Assembly (NCBI GenBank): GCA_002353295.1
Contig: DEJG01000009.1
Coordinates: 482-57,114, forward strand
Length of the DNA stretch: 56,633 bases
Reading direction: 5' to 3'
Origin: Prevotella sp. UBA2754
GTDB lineage: Bacteria; Bacteroidota; Bacteroidia; Bacteroidales; Bacteroidaceae
Shown here piece by piece: positions 44,001-52,390 of this stretch. The first letter of the stretch is position 1. Every line of letters begins with the position of its first letter. Under the pieces are notes generated by a model that was given only the letters and a program-made list of their open reading frames with translations, was not told the DNA's origin and made no database searches. A program made the position numbers and the translations under genes.

Positions 44001-45317
44001 ATGCTTACACTGAAACTCATTACTGAGGAAACTGACCGCGTGATCTGCGGACTGGAAAAGAAACATTTCAAAAATGCTAAGGAAGCTATCGATGAAGTAC
44101 TTGCTGTTGACAAGCGCCGTCGTGAAGCCCAACAGAAACTGGATGCCAATCTGAGTGAAGCCAAGAAGATGGCTGCACAGATTGGAGGGCTGATGAAGGA
44201 AGGAAAGCGCGAAGAGGCTGATGCTATCAAAGAGACAGTGGCAAAGATGAAAGAATCCAACAAGCAATTGGAGGAGACCATGAATGAGGCACAGGAAGAA
44301 TTGACCCGTCTGCTTTGCCAGATTCCGAATATCCCTTATGACGAAGTGCCTGAAGGAGCAACTGCGGAAGATAACCATGTAGTAAAAAGCAACCAGAAAG
44401 AGTGTGATGGTACTGATACGGTAGGCAATTGGACAGCAAACCCAGAGATTCCCACTGCAAAATTGCCACACTGGGAACTTGCAAAGAAATACAATCTTAT
44501 TGACTTCGACCTAGGTGTTAAGATTACTGGTGCTGGCTTCCCTGTTTATATCGGTAAGGGGGCTCGTTTGCAGCGTGCGCTCATCAACTTCTTCCTCGAT
44601 GAGGCTCGCAAGAGCGGTTATACAGAAATAATGCCCCCTACAGTAGTCAATACAGCTTCTGGTTATGGTACAGGGCAGTTACCTGATAAGGAAGGACAGA
44701 TGTATCATTGTGAAGTGGACGATTTCTATCTCATCCCTACCGCAGAGGTTCCTGTAACCAACATATATCGTGATGTTATACTCGATGAAGCTCAGTTACC
44801 TATTAAGAACTGCGCCTACACAGAGTGTTTCCGTCGTGAAGCTGGCTCTTACGGTAAAGATGTGCGTGGACTGAACCGCCTGCATGAGTTCTCTAAGATT
44901 GAAATTGTTCGCATTGACAAGCCCGAGCATTCAAAAGAAAGTCACAAGGAAATGCTGGAACATGTAGAAGGACTACTGAAAAAACTGGAACTCCCCTATC
45001 GTATTCTGTTGCTCTGCGGTGGTGACCAGTCGTTCACATCTTCTATCTGTTACGATTTCGAAGTATATTCTGAAGCACAGAAACGTTGGTTAGAAGTTTC
45101 GTCTGTATCAAATTTCGATACTTATCAAGCTAATCGTCTGAAGTGCCGTTATCGTCGCGCAGACAATAAGAAGACTGAGCTTTGTCATACACTGAACGGT
45201 TCGGCATTGGCATTGCCCCGTATCGTAGCAGCCCTGCTGGAGAACAACCAGACGGAGAATGGTATTAAGATTCCTGCTGCACTGGTGCCCTACACAGGTT
45301 TCGACATGATTGATTAA
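44001..45317 (+). CDS. serS: Serine-tRNA ligase
   Basis: SerRS charges tRNA-Ser. The 438-residue protein has the N-terminal coiled-coil arm (residues ~30-110, AVDKRRREAQQKLDANLSEA), class II motif 2 around YTECFRREAGSYGKDVRGLN with RLHEFSKIE, and motif 3 in LNGSALALPRIVAALLENNQ. Length is typical. Confidence 0.97.
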   Translation: MLTLKLITEETDRVICGLEKKHFKNAKEAIDEVLAVDKRRREAQQKLDANLSEAKKMAAQIGGLMKEGKREEADAIKETVAKMKESNKQLEETMNEAQEELTRLLCQIPNIPYDEVPEGATAEDNHVVKSNQKECDGTDTVGNWTANPEIPTAKLPHWELAKKYNLIDFDLGVKITGAGFPVYIGKGARLQRALINFFLDEARKSGYTEIMPPTVVNTASGYGTGQLPDKEGQMYHCEVDDFYLIPTAEVPVTNIYRDVILDEAQLPIKNCAYTECFRREAGSYGKDVRGLNRLHEFSKIEIVRIDKPEHSKESHKEMLEHVEGLLKKLELPYRILLLCGGDQSFTSSICYDFEVYSEAQKRWLEVSSVSNFDTYQANRLKCRYRRADNKKTELCHTLNGSALALPRIVAALLENNQTENGIKIPAALVPYTGFDMID

Positions 45318-45342
45318 TCAGAAAATAACAAACTAAACAGAT

Positions 45343-47697
45343 ATGAATAAAATAGTAAGGAAAGAGCAATTCTCTGAAAAGGTTTTCCTCTTTGAAATCG
45401 AGGCACCGCTGATTGCGCAGAGTCGCAAGGCAGGTAATTTCGTGATTGTTCGCGTTGACCAGAAGGGTGAACGTATGCCACTCACTATTGCAGGTGCAGA
45501 CATTGAAAAAGGTACTATTACACTGGTTGTGCAAATGGTAGGCCTTAGTTCCCAAAAACTCTGTGCACTGCAGGAAGGTGACTGTGTTGCTGATGTGGTA
45601 GGACCTCTCGGCAACCCTACTCACATTGAAAAGTATGGTACAGTAGTTTGTGCTGGCGGTGGACTGGGCGTAGCGCCCATGCTGCCTATCATCCAGGCAC
45701 TGAAGGCTGCCGGCAACCGCGTTTTGTCTGTAATGGCTGGTCGCTCGAAAGATCTCATTATCCTCGAGGATAAAGTACGTGAGAGTTCTGACGAAGTCAT
45801 CATCATGACCGATGATGGAAGTTATGGTGAGAAGGGTGTTGTGACGGTTGGTATTGAGAAATTCATCCAGCAAGAGCCACACGTTGATAAGGTGTTTGCC
45901 ATTGGCCCTCCCATCATGATGAAGTTCTCGAACCTGACTGCCCAGAAATACAACATCCCCTGCGAAGTTAGTCTGAATACCATCATGGTGGATGGTACGG
46001 GTATGTGTGGTGCCTGCCGATTGACGATTGGAGGCAAGACCAAGTTTGTATGCATTGACGGTCCTGAGTTCGACGGTGCTTTGGTTGACTGGGACGAGAT
46101 GTTCAAGCGTATGGGTACCTTCAAACGTGCTGAACAGGAAGAACTGGAGCATTATGAAGAGCACTTGGTTGCTGCCGAGACTGCAAAGAAATCAGATTCA
46201 ACGAATGCTGTGCATGCTGACGCTTCTGGCAATAACGATCCTATTGAGGTCCTGACCGACCGCAATGCCCCTTGGCGCGAAGAGATTCGTAAAAGCATGA
46301 AGCCCAAGGAGCGCACGGCTATTGAGCGTGTAGTGATGCCTGAACTGGATCCTGTCTATCGTGCTACCACTCGTACGGAAGAGGTGAATATCGGTTTGAC
46401 CAAGGAGATGGCTGTTCAGGAGGCTAAGCGTTGTCTTGACTGTGCGAAACCAACCTGCGTAGAGGGTTGTCCTGTCAATATCAATATTCCTTCGTTTATC
46501 AAGAATATCGAGCGTGGCGAGTTCCTGGCTGCCGCTAAGGTTCTGAAGCAGACCTCTGCCCTACCCGCTGTCTGTGGACGTGTATGTCCTCAGGAGAAAC
46601 AGTGCGAGAGCAAGTGTATCCACCTGAAGATGAACGAGCCTGCTGTGGCTATCGGTTATCTGGAGCGTTTTGCAGCTGACTATGAGCGCGAGTCGGGCAA
46701 TATGTCGTTGCCTGAGATTGCCCCTGCCAATGGTATCAAGATAGCCGTTGTAGGTTCTGGTCCTGCCGGACTCTCGTTTGCTGGCGACATGGTGAAGAAG
46801 GGTTATGATGTTTACGTATTCGAAGCACTGCACGAAATCGGTGGTGTGCTGAAATATGGTATTCCCGAATTCCGTCTTCCTAACAAGATTGTGGATGTTG
46901 AAATCGAGAATCTTGCCAAGATGGGCGTTCACTTCCAGACGGACGTGATTGTCGGTAAGACCATCAGCGTAGAGCAGTTAGAGAAGCAAGGCTTTAAGGG
47001 AATCTTTGTAGGTTCTGGTGCCGGTCTGCCTAACTTCATGAATATTCCTGGCGAGAATGCTATCAACATCATGTCGTCGAATGAATATCTCACTCGCGTC
47101 AACTTGATGGATGCAGCCAATCCTACTACCGATACACCTATCAATCTGGGTAAGAATGTGCTCGTAGTCGGTGGCGGTAATACGGCTATGGACTCTTGTC
47201 GTACGGCTAAGCGTCTGGGTGGTAATGTCACACTCGTATATCGCCGTTCTGAACAGGAAATGCCTGCCCGTCTGGAGGAGGTAAAGCATGCCAAGGAAGA
47301 AGGTATCAATTTCCTGACGCTGCACAATCCTATCGAGTATATTGCCGACGAGAATGGTGCTGTCAAGCAGGCAGTGCTGCAAGTGATGGAGCTTGGCGAG
47401 CCCGATGCTTCTGGCCGTCGCAGTCCTGTCCCTGTAGAAGGCAAGACCGTTACATTGGATGTTGACCAGGTGATTGTGGCAGTTGGTGTTAGTCCTAACC
47501 CACTCGTTCCAAAATCAATCGAAGGATTAGAATTGGGTCGCAAGAACACCATCGTGGTCAACGAAGGTATGCAGTCTGCCCGTTCAGAAATATTTGCCGG
47601 CGGTGACATCGTACGTGGTGGCGCTACGGTTATCCTTGCTATGGGTGACGGTCGTCGTGCTGCTGCCCACATGGACGAATATCTGCAAGCTAAGTAG
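45343..47697 (+). CDS. Fused flavoprotein: DHODB-type NAD-binding subunit plus GltD-like oxidoreductase (SudAB/NfnAB-like)
   Basis: Residues 1-~260 match the dihydroorotate dehydrogenase electron-transfer (FNR-like) subunit, with VCAGGGLGVAPMLPI and a [2Fe-2S] segment GMCGACRLTI plus a later Cys. Residues ~330-784 match the GltD-type subunit: CLDCAKPTCVEGC for iron-sulfur, GSGPAGLSFAGDMVKKGYDV for FAD, VVGGGNTAMDSCRTAKRLGG for NADPH, and a C-terminal AGGDIVRGGATVILA. Separate SudA/SudB or NfnA/NfnB genes are the usual form; here they are joined. It probably transfers electrons between NAD(P)H and ferredoxin or sulfide. Confidence 0.88.
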   Translation: MNKIVRKEQFSEKVFLFEIEAPLIAQSRKAGNFVIVRVDQKGERMPLTIAGADIEKGTITLVVQMVGLSSQKLCALQEGDCVADVVGPLGNPTHIEKYGTVVCAGGGLGVAPMLPIIQALKAAGNRVLSVMAGRSKDLIILEDKVRESSDEVIIMTDDGSYGEKGVVTVGIEKFIQQEPHVDKVFAIGPPIMMKFSNLTAQKYNIPCEVSLNTIMVDGTGMCGACRLTIGGKTKFVCIDGPEFDGALVDWDEMFKRMGTFKRAEQEELEHYEEHLVAAETAKKSDSTNAVHADASGNNDPIEVLTDRNAPWREEIRKSMKPKERTAIERVVMPELDPVYRATTRTEEVNIGLTKEMAVQEAKRCLDCAKPTCVEGCPVNINIPSFIKNIERGEFLAAAKVLKQTSALPAVCGRVCPQEKQCESKCIHLKMNEPAVAIGYLERFAADYERESGNMSLPEIAPANGIKIAVVGSGPAGLSFAGDMVKKGYDVYVFEALHEIGGVLKYGIPEFRLPNKIVDVEIENLAKMGVHFQTDVIVGKTISVEQLEKQGFKGIFVGSGAGLPNFMNIPGENAINIMSSNEYLTRVNLMDAANPTTDTPINLGKNVLVVGGGNTAMDSCRTAKRLGGNVTLVYRRSEQEMPARLEEVKHAKEEGINFLTLHNPIEYIADENGAVKQAVLQVMELGEPDASGRRSPVPVEGKTVTLDVDQVIVAVGVSPNPLVPKSIEGLELGRKNTIVVNEGMQSARSEIFAGGDIVRGGATVILAMGDGRRAAAHMDEYLQAK

Positions 47698-47699
47698 TC

Positions 47700-48068
47700 A
47701 TGAACGGACTTTATACTATCATTTTGCTCATACTAAGTAATGTGTTTATGACACTTGCTTGGTATGGGCATTTAAAATTATCAGAAACGGGTGTCAGCAG
47801 CAACTGGCCGCTTATCGGGGTGATTGCCTTCTCATGGATGATTGCCTTCTTTGAGTATTGTTGTCAGGTGCCTGCCAACCGTTTGGGCTTCGAGGGCAAT
47901 GGCGGTCCCTTTAATCTGGTACAGCTAAAAGTAATTCAGGAGTGTATCTCGCTGGGAGTTTTTGCTGTGATAGCCAACATCATGTTTCAAGGTCAGAACC
48001 TGCATTGGAACCATATTCTGGCTTTCTTTCTGATTATCTGTGCTGTCTATTTGGTATTCATGAAGTAA
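47700..48068 (+). CDS. DUF486 membrane protein (DMT family)
   Basis: The 122-residue protein has four hydrophobic helices and the DUF486 signature LKLSETG ... FSWMIAFFEYCCQVPANRLG. It starts two bases after the flavoprotein stop codon. DUF486 proteins are small-multidrug-resistance-like membrane proteins without a known substrate. Confidence 0.88.
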   Translation: MNGLYTIILLILSNVFMTLAWYGHLKLSETGVSSNWPLIGVIAFSWMIAFFEYCCQVPANRLGFEGNGGPFNLVQLKVIQECISLGVFAVIANIMFQGQNLHWNHILAFFLIICAVYLVFMK

Positions 48069-48072
48069 TCAG

Positions 48073-49905
48073 ATGGACGTAGAAAGACGACTGCAATGGC
48101 ATTTCCACAAGGCTCTGCGCGACTATCGTCTGATAGAGGATGGCGATAAGGTGCTTGTAGGTCTCTCTGGTGGCAAAGATTCGCTCTGTCTGCTGGAGTT
48201 TCTTGCCCGTCGGTCAAAAGTCTTTCGTCCCAAATTCTCTGTAGAAGCGCTTCATGTACGCATGGAGAATATTCAGTATGAGAGCGATACTGCTTATCTC
48301 CAGCAATTCTGTGATAATCTGGGGGTTCCTCTTCACATTATTACGACCCGTTTTGACGATACCCAACATACGAAACCTGCCTGTTTCCTATGCTCATGGC
48401 AACGTCGTAAGCAATTGTTTAATCTGGCTCAGGAGTTAGGGTGCAACAAGATTGCCTTGGGACATCATCAGGACGACTTGATTCATACGGCATTGATGAA
48501 CCTGACGTTCCAAGGACATTTTTCGTCTATGCCCCCACTGCTGAAGATGGACAAGATGCCGCTTTCCATTATCCGACCGCTGTGCTTGTGTCAAGAAGCT
48601 GATATTGAGGAATATGCCTCGATACGGAAATATGAGAAACAATTGAAGCGGTGTCCGTATGAGAAGGATACGAACCGCACGACTGTTCATGAGTTGTTTG
48701 ACCGCATGCAGCAGATGAATGCGGAGGCTCGATACTCTATATGGAATGCTCTGGAATCTGCCATGAAGTTGCGCCCCATGATGCTGTTGCTGATGCTGTT
48801 GATATCAATGGGTGTGTCGGCTCAGCGCCGTAAGCAGCATCGGCAGAAAGTGGCGCCTCCCACAGAACAGTCGGAACAAATGAAGCGCATGACGGAGTCA
48901 ACGCAGCGCATCATGTTTGTCGACAGTGTCGTGCTGCCCAAGAAAGATATCCTAAAGGCTTATCCTGTTTCTGCTGAGGTTGGACGCTTGGCGCCCTACT
49001 CTACATTCTTCCCCCAAAGCAAGTCTCAGACGTTGACGTATATGAACGAACTGGGTAACCGTTGTCTTTACAATGATACCGACAGTACGTTGGCTTATCG
49101 GGAACGTCTCCTCCAAACTTGGAGCCCTGCCGATACATTGGCTGGGATTAACAGTGACCATCAGTTCCGTCATATCCGTTATCCATTCATGATGACCGAC
49201 GGAATAACACTTTATTTTGCAGCACAAGGCGAAGGTAGTATTGGCGGATATGATATCTTTATGACAACCTACGATGCTGCGGAAGGACGATTCCTGAAAC
49301 CCGAGAACATCGGTATGCCTTTCAATTCTACTGCCAACGATTATCTGTTTGTGATTGACGAATACAATCAGTTAGGCTATTTTGCTACAGACCGATTGAA
49401 GCCGGACTCTGATAGTGTGTGTGTCTATACTTTCATCCCTGCCGAGAAATACCAGACGTATGATGCTGCTCAGTATACTCCAGAGCAGATTGCGGCTTAT
49501 GCCCGCATTGCTGACATCTCACAGACATGGGATAACCAAGATGTTCTTGCATCGGCTCAACAACGACTGAAGAAGGTCAGAAATATCCGCACAAAGAAAC
49601 GGGAACCGGCTTTTTCGTTTGTCATCAATAACCAGACCGTTTATCACGAATTACATGAATTTAAGGCTCCGGGCAATCAAGAGCGTTATAAAAAACTCGT
49701 AGAGCTAAAACAACGTTATCAGCAAGTACTCCTAACGTTGGAAAAAAATCGTGCATACTATCATAAAGCTACGGCTAACGAAAAAGATGCTCTTACTCGT
49801 GATATTCTGGATGGCGAGCAGATACAGCATGAGTTGTACTTTGCCATTCAACAACAGGAGATAGATATCCGACAAGCAGAAAATAATTATCTAACTAAAA
49901 AATAA
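48073..49905 (+). CDS. Fusion of TtcA-like PP-loop enzyme with a PD40-like secreted domain
   Basis: Residues 1-~225 match the TtcA/TilS PP-loop ATPase family: VLVGLSGGKDSLCLLEFL with SGGKDS at 32-37, the CFLC cysteine pair, and LGHHQDD. This enzyme type thiolates tRNA or acts similarly in the cytoplasm. At residue 231 begins a signal-peptide-like segment (MKLRPMMLLLMLLISMGVSA), followed by a beta-rich PD40/WD40-like region (~320-460, PFMMTDGITLYFAAQGEGSI) and a coiled-coil tail. No stop codon separates the two halves. An internal ATG at 48763 could start a separate secreted protein. Confidence 0.75.
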   Translation: MDVERRLQWHFHKALRDYRLIEDGDKVLVGLSGGKDSLCLLEFLARRSKVFRPKFSVEALHVRMENIQYESDTAYLQQFCDNLGVPLHIITTRFDDTQHTKPACFLCSWQRRKQLFNLAQELGCNKIALGHHQDDLIHTALMNLTFQGHFSSMPPLLKMDKMPLSIIRPLCLCQEADIEEYASIRKYEKQLKRCPYEKDTNRTTVHELFDRMQQMNAEARYSIWNALESAMKLRPMMLLLMLLISMGVSAQRRKQHRQKVAPPTEQSEQMKRMTESTQRIMFVDSVVLPKKDILKAYPVSAEVGRLAPYSTFFPQSKSQTLTYMNELGNRCLYNDTDSTLAYRERLLQTWSPADTLAGINSDHQFRHIRYPFMMTDGITLYFAAQGEGSIGGYDIFMTTYDAAEGRFLKPENIGMPFNSTANDYLFVIDEYNQLGYFATDRLKPDSDSVCVYTFIPAEKYQTYDAAQYTPEQIAAYARIADISQTWDNQDVLASAQQRLKKVRNIRTKKREPAFSFVINNQTVYHELHEFKAPGNQERYKKLVELKQRYQQVLLTLEKNRAYYHKATANEKDALTRDILDGEQIQHELYFAIQQQEIDIRQAENNYLTKK

Positions 49906-49909
49906 AACT

Positions 49910-50785
49910 ATGGCAAAAAGACATTTTCCAGAATCCGAACTCATCATCAATAACGACGGTTCATGTTTCCATCTGCATCTGCGTCCTGAGCAGTTGGCTG
50001 ATCGCGTCATTTTAGTGGGCGACCCAGGTCGTGTAGAAACTGTTGCCTCGCATTTCGATGCACGCGAATGCGAAGTCAGCAGTCGGGAATTCCGCACTAT
50101 CACAGGAACATATCAAGGCAAACGCATCACCGTACAGTCAACGGGTATCGGTTGCGACAACATCGATATCGTGATGAATGAACTTGACACCTTGGCCAAT
50201 GTTGATTATAATACCCGTACAGAAAAGGACGAGCACCGCACACTGACCATCGTACGCATCGGTACTTGTGGCGGCTTACAGCCTTTCACACCCACTGGAT
50301 GCTTCATCGCCAGCGTCAAGAGCATCGGTTTCGATGGACTGTTGAACTACTACGCAGGACGTAATGAGGTGTGTGACCTGAAACTCGAAGAGGCTTTCAA
50401 ACAACACATGAAATGGAACCCCATCAAGGGTGCTCCCTATGTTGCTGTCGCCAACCCAGCTCTCATCGACCAGATTGCCAAAGATGATATGATTCGTGGC
50501 TATACCGTAGCCTGTGGTGGCTTCTATGGTCCCCAGGGCCGCATCCTCCGTGCCGATATAGCCGATCCCGACCAAAACAACAAAGTGGAGTCTTTCGAAT
50601 ATGACGGCATGAAAATATGCAACTACGAAATGGAGTCAAGTGCCCTCGCCGGTCTCGCCTCCATCTTAGGCCATCGCGCCATGACTTGTTGCATGGTGAT
50701 TGCCAACCGCTACACCACAGAAATGAACACGGAGTATAAGAATTCGATTGATACACTCATCCAAAAGGTACTCGACAGAATATAA
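49910..50785 (+). CDS. Nucleoside phosphorylase (uridine phosphorylase-like)
   Basis: The 291-residue protein has VILVGDPGRVETVASHFDAR (phosphate site), VQSTGIGCDNIDIVMNEL, VRIGTCGGLQ and a C-terminal NYEMESSALAGLA (ribose/base site). It would split a purine or uridine nucleoside with phosphate. The base specificity is not certain. Its stop codon touches the mnmE start. Confidence 0.88.
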   Translation: MAKRHFPESELIINNDGSCFHLHLRPEQLADRVILVGDPGRVETVASHFDARECEVSSREFRTITGTYQGKRITVQSTGIGCDNIDIVMNELDTLANVDYNTRTEKDEHRTLTIVRIGTCGGLQPFTPTGCFIASVKSIGFDGLLNYYAGRNEVCDLKLEEAFKQHMKWNPIKGAPYVAVANPALIDQIAKDDMIRGYTVACGGFYGPQGRILRADIADPDQNNKVESFEYDGMKICNYEMESSALAGLASILGHRAMTCCMVIANRYTTEMNTEYKNSIDTLIQKVLDRI

Positions 50786-52069
50786 ATGAACGATACTATT
50801 TGTGCATTGGCAACGGCTCCTGGTGGAGCTCTTGGGATTATCAGGATCTCAGGGGCTCAGTCGTTTGAGATTCTTTCTCGCGTGTTTAGTAAGGACATAA
50901 GCAATGCCCAACCTAATACTATTCATTACGGGCACATCAAGAATGGCTCTGAGATTCTCGATGAATGTATGGTCAGCATTTTCCGTGCTCCCCACTCTTA
51001 CACTGGTGAGGACTCCGCGGAGATTAGTTGTCACGGCTCACGCTATATATTAAATAAGGTATTAGAGTTGTTGGTGCAACATGGTTGTCGGATGGCAGGT
51101 CCTGGTGAATATACCCAACGCGCCTATCTCAACGGCAAGATGGATTTATCGCAGGCTGAGGCTGTTGCTGATCTCATTGCTTCTACTAATCGTGCTTCCC
51201 ATCAGTTGGCGATGAGTCAACTGCGTGGTGGCATCTCATCGGAACTGGCTCGGTTGCGTGAACAACTGCTCAAACTTACCTCGCTACTCGAACTGGAACT
51301 CGACTTCTCAGACCATGAAGACTTGGAGTTTGCCGATCGTTCGGAACTGCTTTCATTGGCTCAACAAATAGATACTCATATTACTCATCTCGCTCAATCC
51401 TTCAAGACAGGACAGGCGCTCAAAGAGGGAATACCAGTAGCCATTGTCGGAGCACCGAATGTGGGTAAGAGTACATTACTCAATGCCCTGTTGAACGAAG
51501 AGCGTGCTATTGTCTCAGATATCCAAGGTACTACTCGTGATACTATTGAAGACACCATTCAGTTAGGTGGCATCACATTCCGTTTCATCGATACTGCCGG
51601 CATCCGACATACTGATGACCAGATAGAACAGATGGGTATCGAGCGTTCTGTCAGTGCCGCCCAGCGTGCCCGTATCATCATCATGATGGCTGAACCTGGA
51701 GTACCCTACCCCGACATCGATGTACGTGATGACCAGACCGTCATCCGTATCGAAAATAAGACGGACGCATTCCAAGCTAAGTTTGGCATTGGCATTGATG
51801 AATTGAAGCAACAACTCGTAGCAGCCATTCCCCATGCTTCCGATTCAGATGTCATCATCTCCAATGCCCGTCATTACGAAATTCTCACTCGTGCTCAAGA
51901 GCATTTAAGTCAGGTTATCAAAGGTCTGAATGCCCAAATCAGTGGAGACTTGCTCAGTGAAGATTTGCGATTGGTCCTCTCAGAATTAGGAGAAATCACA
52001 GGTCAAGGTCAAATCACTCCCACCGAAGTCCTTAATAACATTTTCCAGCACTTCTGCGTGGGAAAATAG
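50786..52069 (+). CDS. mnmE: tRNA modification GTPase MnmE
   Basis: MnmE acts with MnmG to modify the wobble uridine of tRNAs. The 427 residues include the folate-binding N domain (ATAPGGALGIIRISG), the helical domain, the G domain with GAPNVGKST (G1) and DTAGIR (G3), and the terminal CVGK cysteine motif. It is at the short end of the family. The last 18 bases (52052-52069) correspond to the segment used as attachment site by SGI1-type elements in enterobacteria. Confidence 0.95.
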   Translation: MNDTICALATAPGGALGIIRISGAQSFEILSRVFSKDISNAQPNTIHYGHIKNGSEILDECMVSIFRAPHSYTGEDSAEISCHGSRYILNKVLELLVQHGCRMAGPGEYTQRAYLNGKMDLSQAEAVADLIASTNRASHQLAMSQLRGGISSELARLREQLLKLTSLLELELDFSDHEDLEFADRSELLSLAQQIDTHITHLAQSFKTGQALKEGIPVAIVGAPNVGKSTLLNALLNEERAIVSDIQGTTRDTIEDTIQLGGITFRFIDTAGIRHTDDQIEQMGIERSVSAAQRARIIIMMAEPGVPYPDIDVRDDQTVIRIENKTDAFQAKFGIGIDELKQQLVAAIPHASDSDVIISNARHYEILTRAQEHLSQVIKGLNAQISGDLLSEDLRLVLSELGEITGQGQITPTEVLNNIFQHFCVGK

Positions 52070-52145
52070 AATACGATTAACGGTCATCACTCGATATTAC
52101 TCGATATGACTAAATCGTTTATTTTCAGGCAATTCCACACTCGCC

Positions 52146-52181
52146 ATATCATCAGCGTTAATCGTTGATGATATTTTTTTT
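52146..52181 (+). terminator. Terminator downstream of mnmE
   Basis: The stem ATATCATCA/TGATGATAT has an 11-base loop and is followed by seven T, 77 bases after the mnmE stop. Confidence 0.8.
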
Positions 52182-52204
52182 CGCTCATTTTTGTACGTTA
52201 TTTG

Positions 52205-52212
52205 TACGTTTG
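52205..52212 (+). promoter_or_regulatory. Promoter -7 box inside the inverted repeat
   Basis: TACGTTTG matches TAnnTTTG and points toward the HTH protein gene. Transcription from here would give a leader of about 170 bases. The adjacent CGTTTGGGA/TCCCAACG can form a short hairpin. Confidence 0.45.
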
Positions 52213-52255
52213 GGAAAATCCCAACGTTGGCACATGCTCACTCAATGTCTCCGAC

Positions 52256-52317
52256 TGGCACACGTTGGACACCATTGGATTGTTAAACGATGTCCTCGCG
52301 TGGCACACTTTGGACAC
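52256..52317 (+). repeat. Two 17-bp direct repeats
   Basis: TGGCACACGTTGGACAC (52256-52272) and TGGCACACTTTGGACAC (52301-52317) differ at one base and are 45 bases apart. Confidence 0.9.
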
Positions 52318-52359
52318 ATTTGGACACATTTAGACAGACTTGGACAGAGTTGGACAGAA
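52310..52359 (+). repeat. Five tandem 10-bp repeats (TTGGACANNN)
   Basis: The units are TTGGACACAT twice, TTAGACAGAC, TTGGACAGAG and TTGGACAGAA, exactly 10 bases apart, about one helical turn. Two further TTGGA units lie 10 bases apart at 52265 and 52275. They look like protein-binding sites on one face of the helix. Confidence 0.9.
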
Positions 52360-52390
52360 AACAGGAATAATAACGTACAAAAATAGACAT

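Larger units (their letters stand above)
52187..52384. repeat. Perfect 16-bp inverted repeat bracketing a promoter and repeat array
   Basis: ATTTTTGTACGTTATT (52187-52202) is matched exactly by its reverse complement AATAACGTACAAAAAT (52369-52384). The 166 bases between contain a TACGTTTG promoter box, two 17-bp repeats and five tandem 10-bp repeats. The right arm ends six bases before the HTH protein's start codon. The layout resembles an invertible promoter, but a fixed regulatory site is equally possible. Confidence 0.9.

Noticed and set aside
45265..47672. Long antisense frames opposite the fused flavoprotein gene
   Set aside because: They reflect codon bias of the plus-strand gene, which carries complete cofactor-binding motifs throughout.
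52310..52359. CRISPR array or plasmid iterons
   Set aside because: The units are only 10 bases with no spacers, and no cas or replication initiator gene is visible nearby. Iteron-like function is not excluded, but there is no evidence of an origin.
52165..52386. 73-codon frame across the repeat array
   Set aside because: It begins in the mnmE terminator and runs through the inverted repeat and decamers. Its repeats come from the DNA repeats, and no start signal fits.
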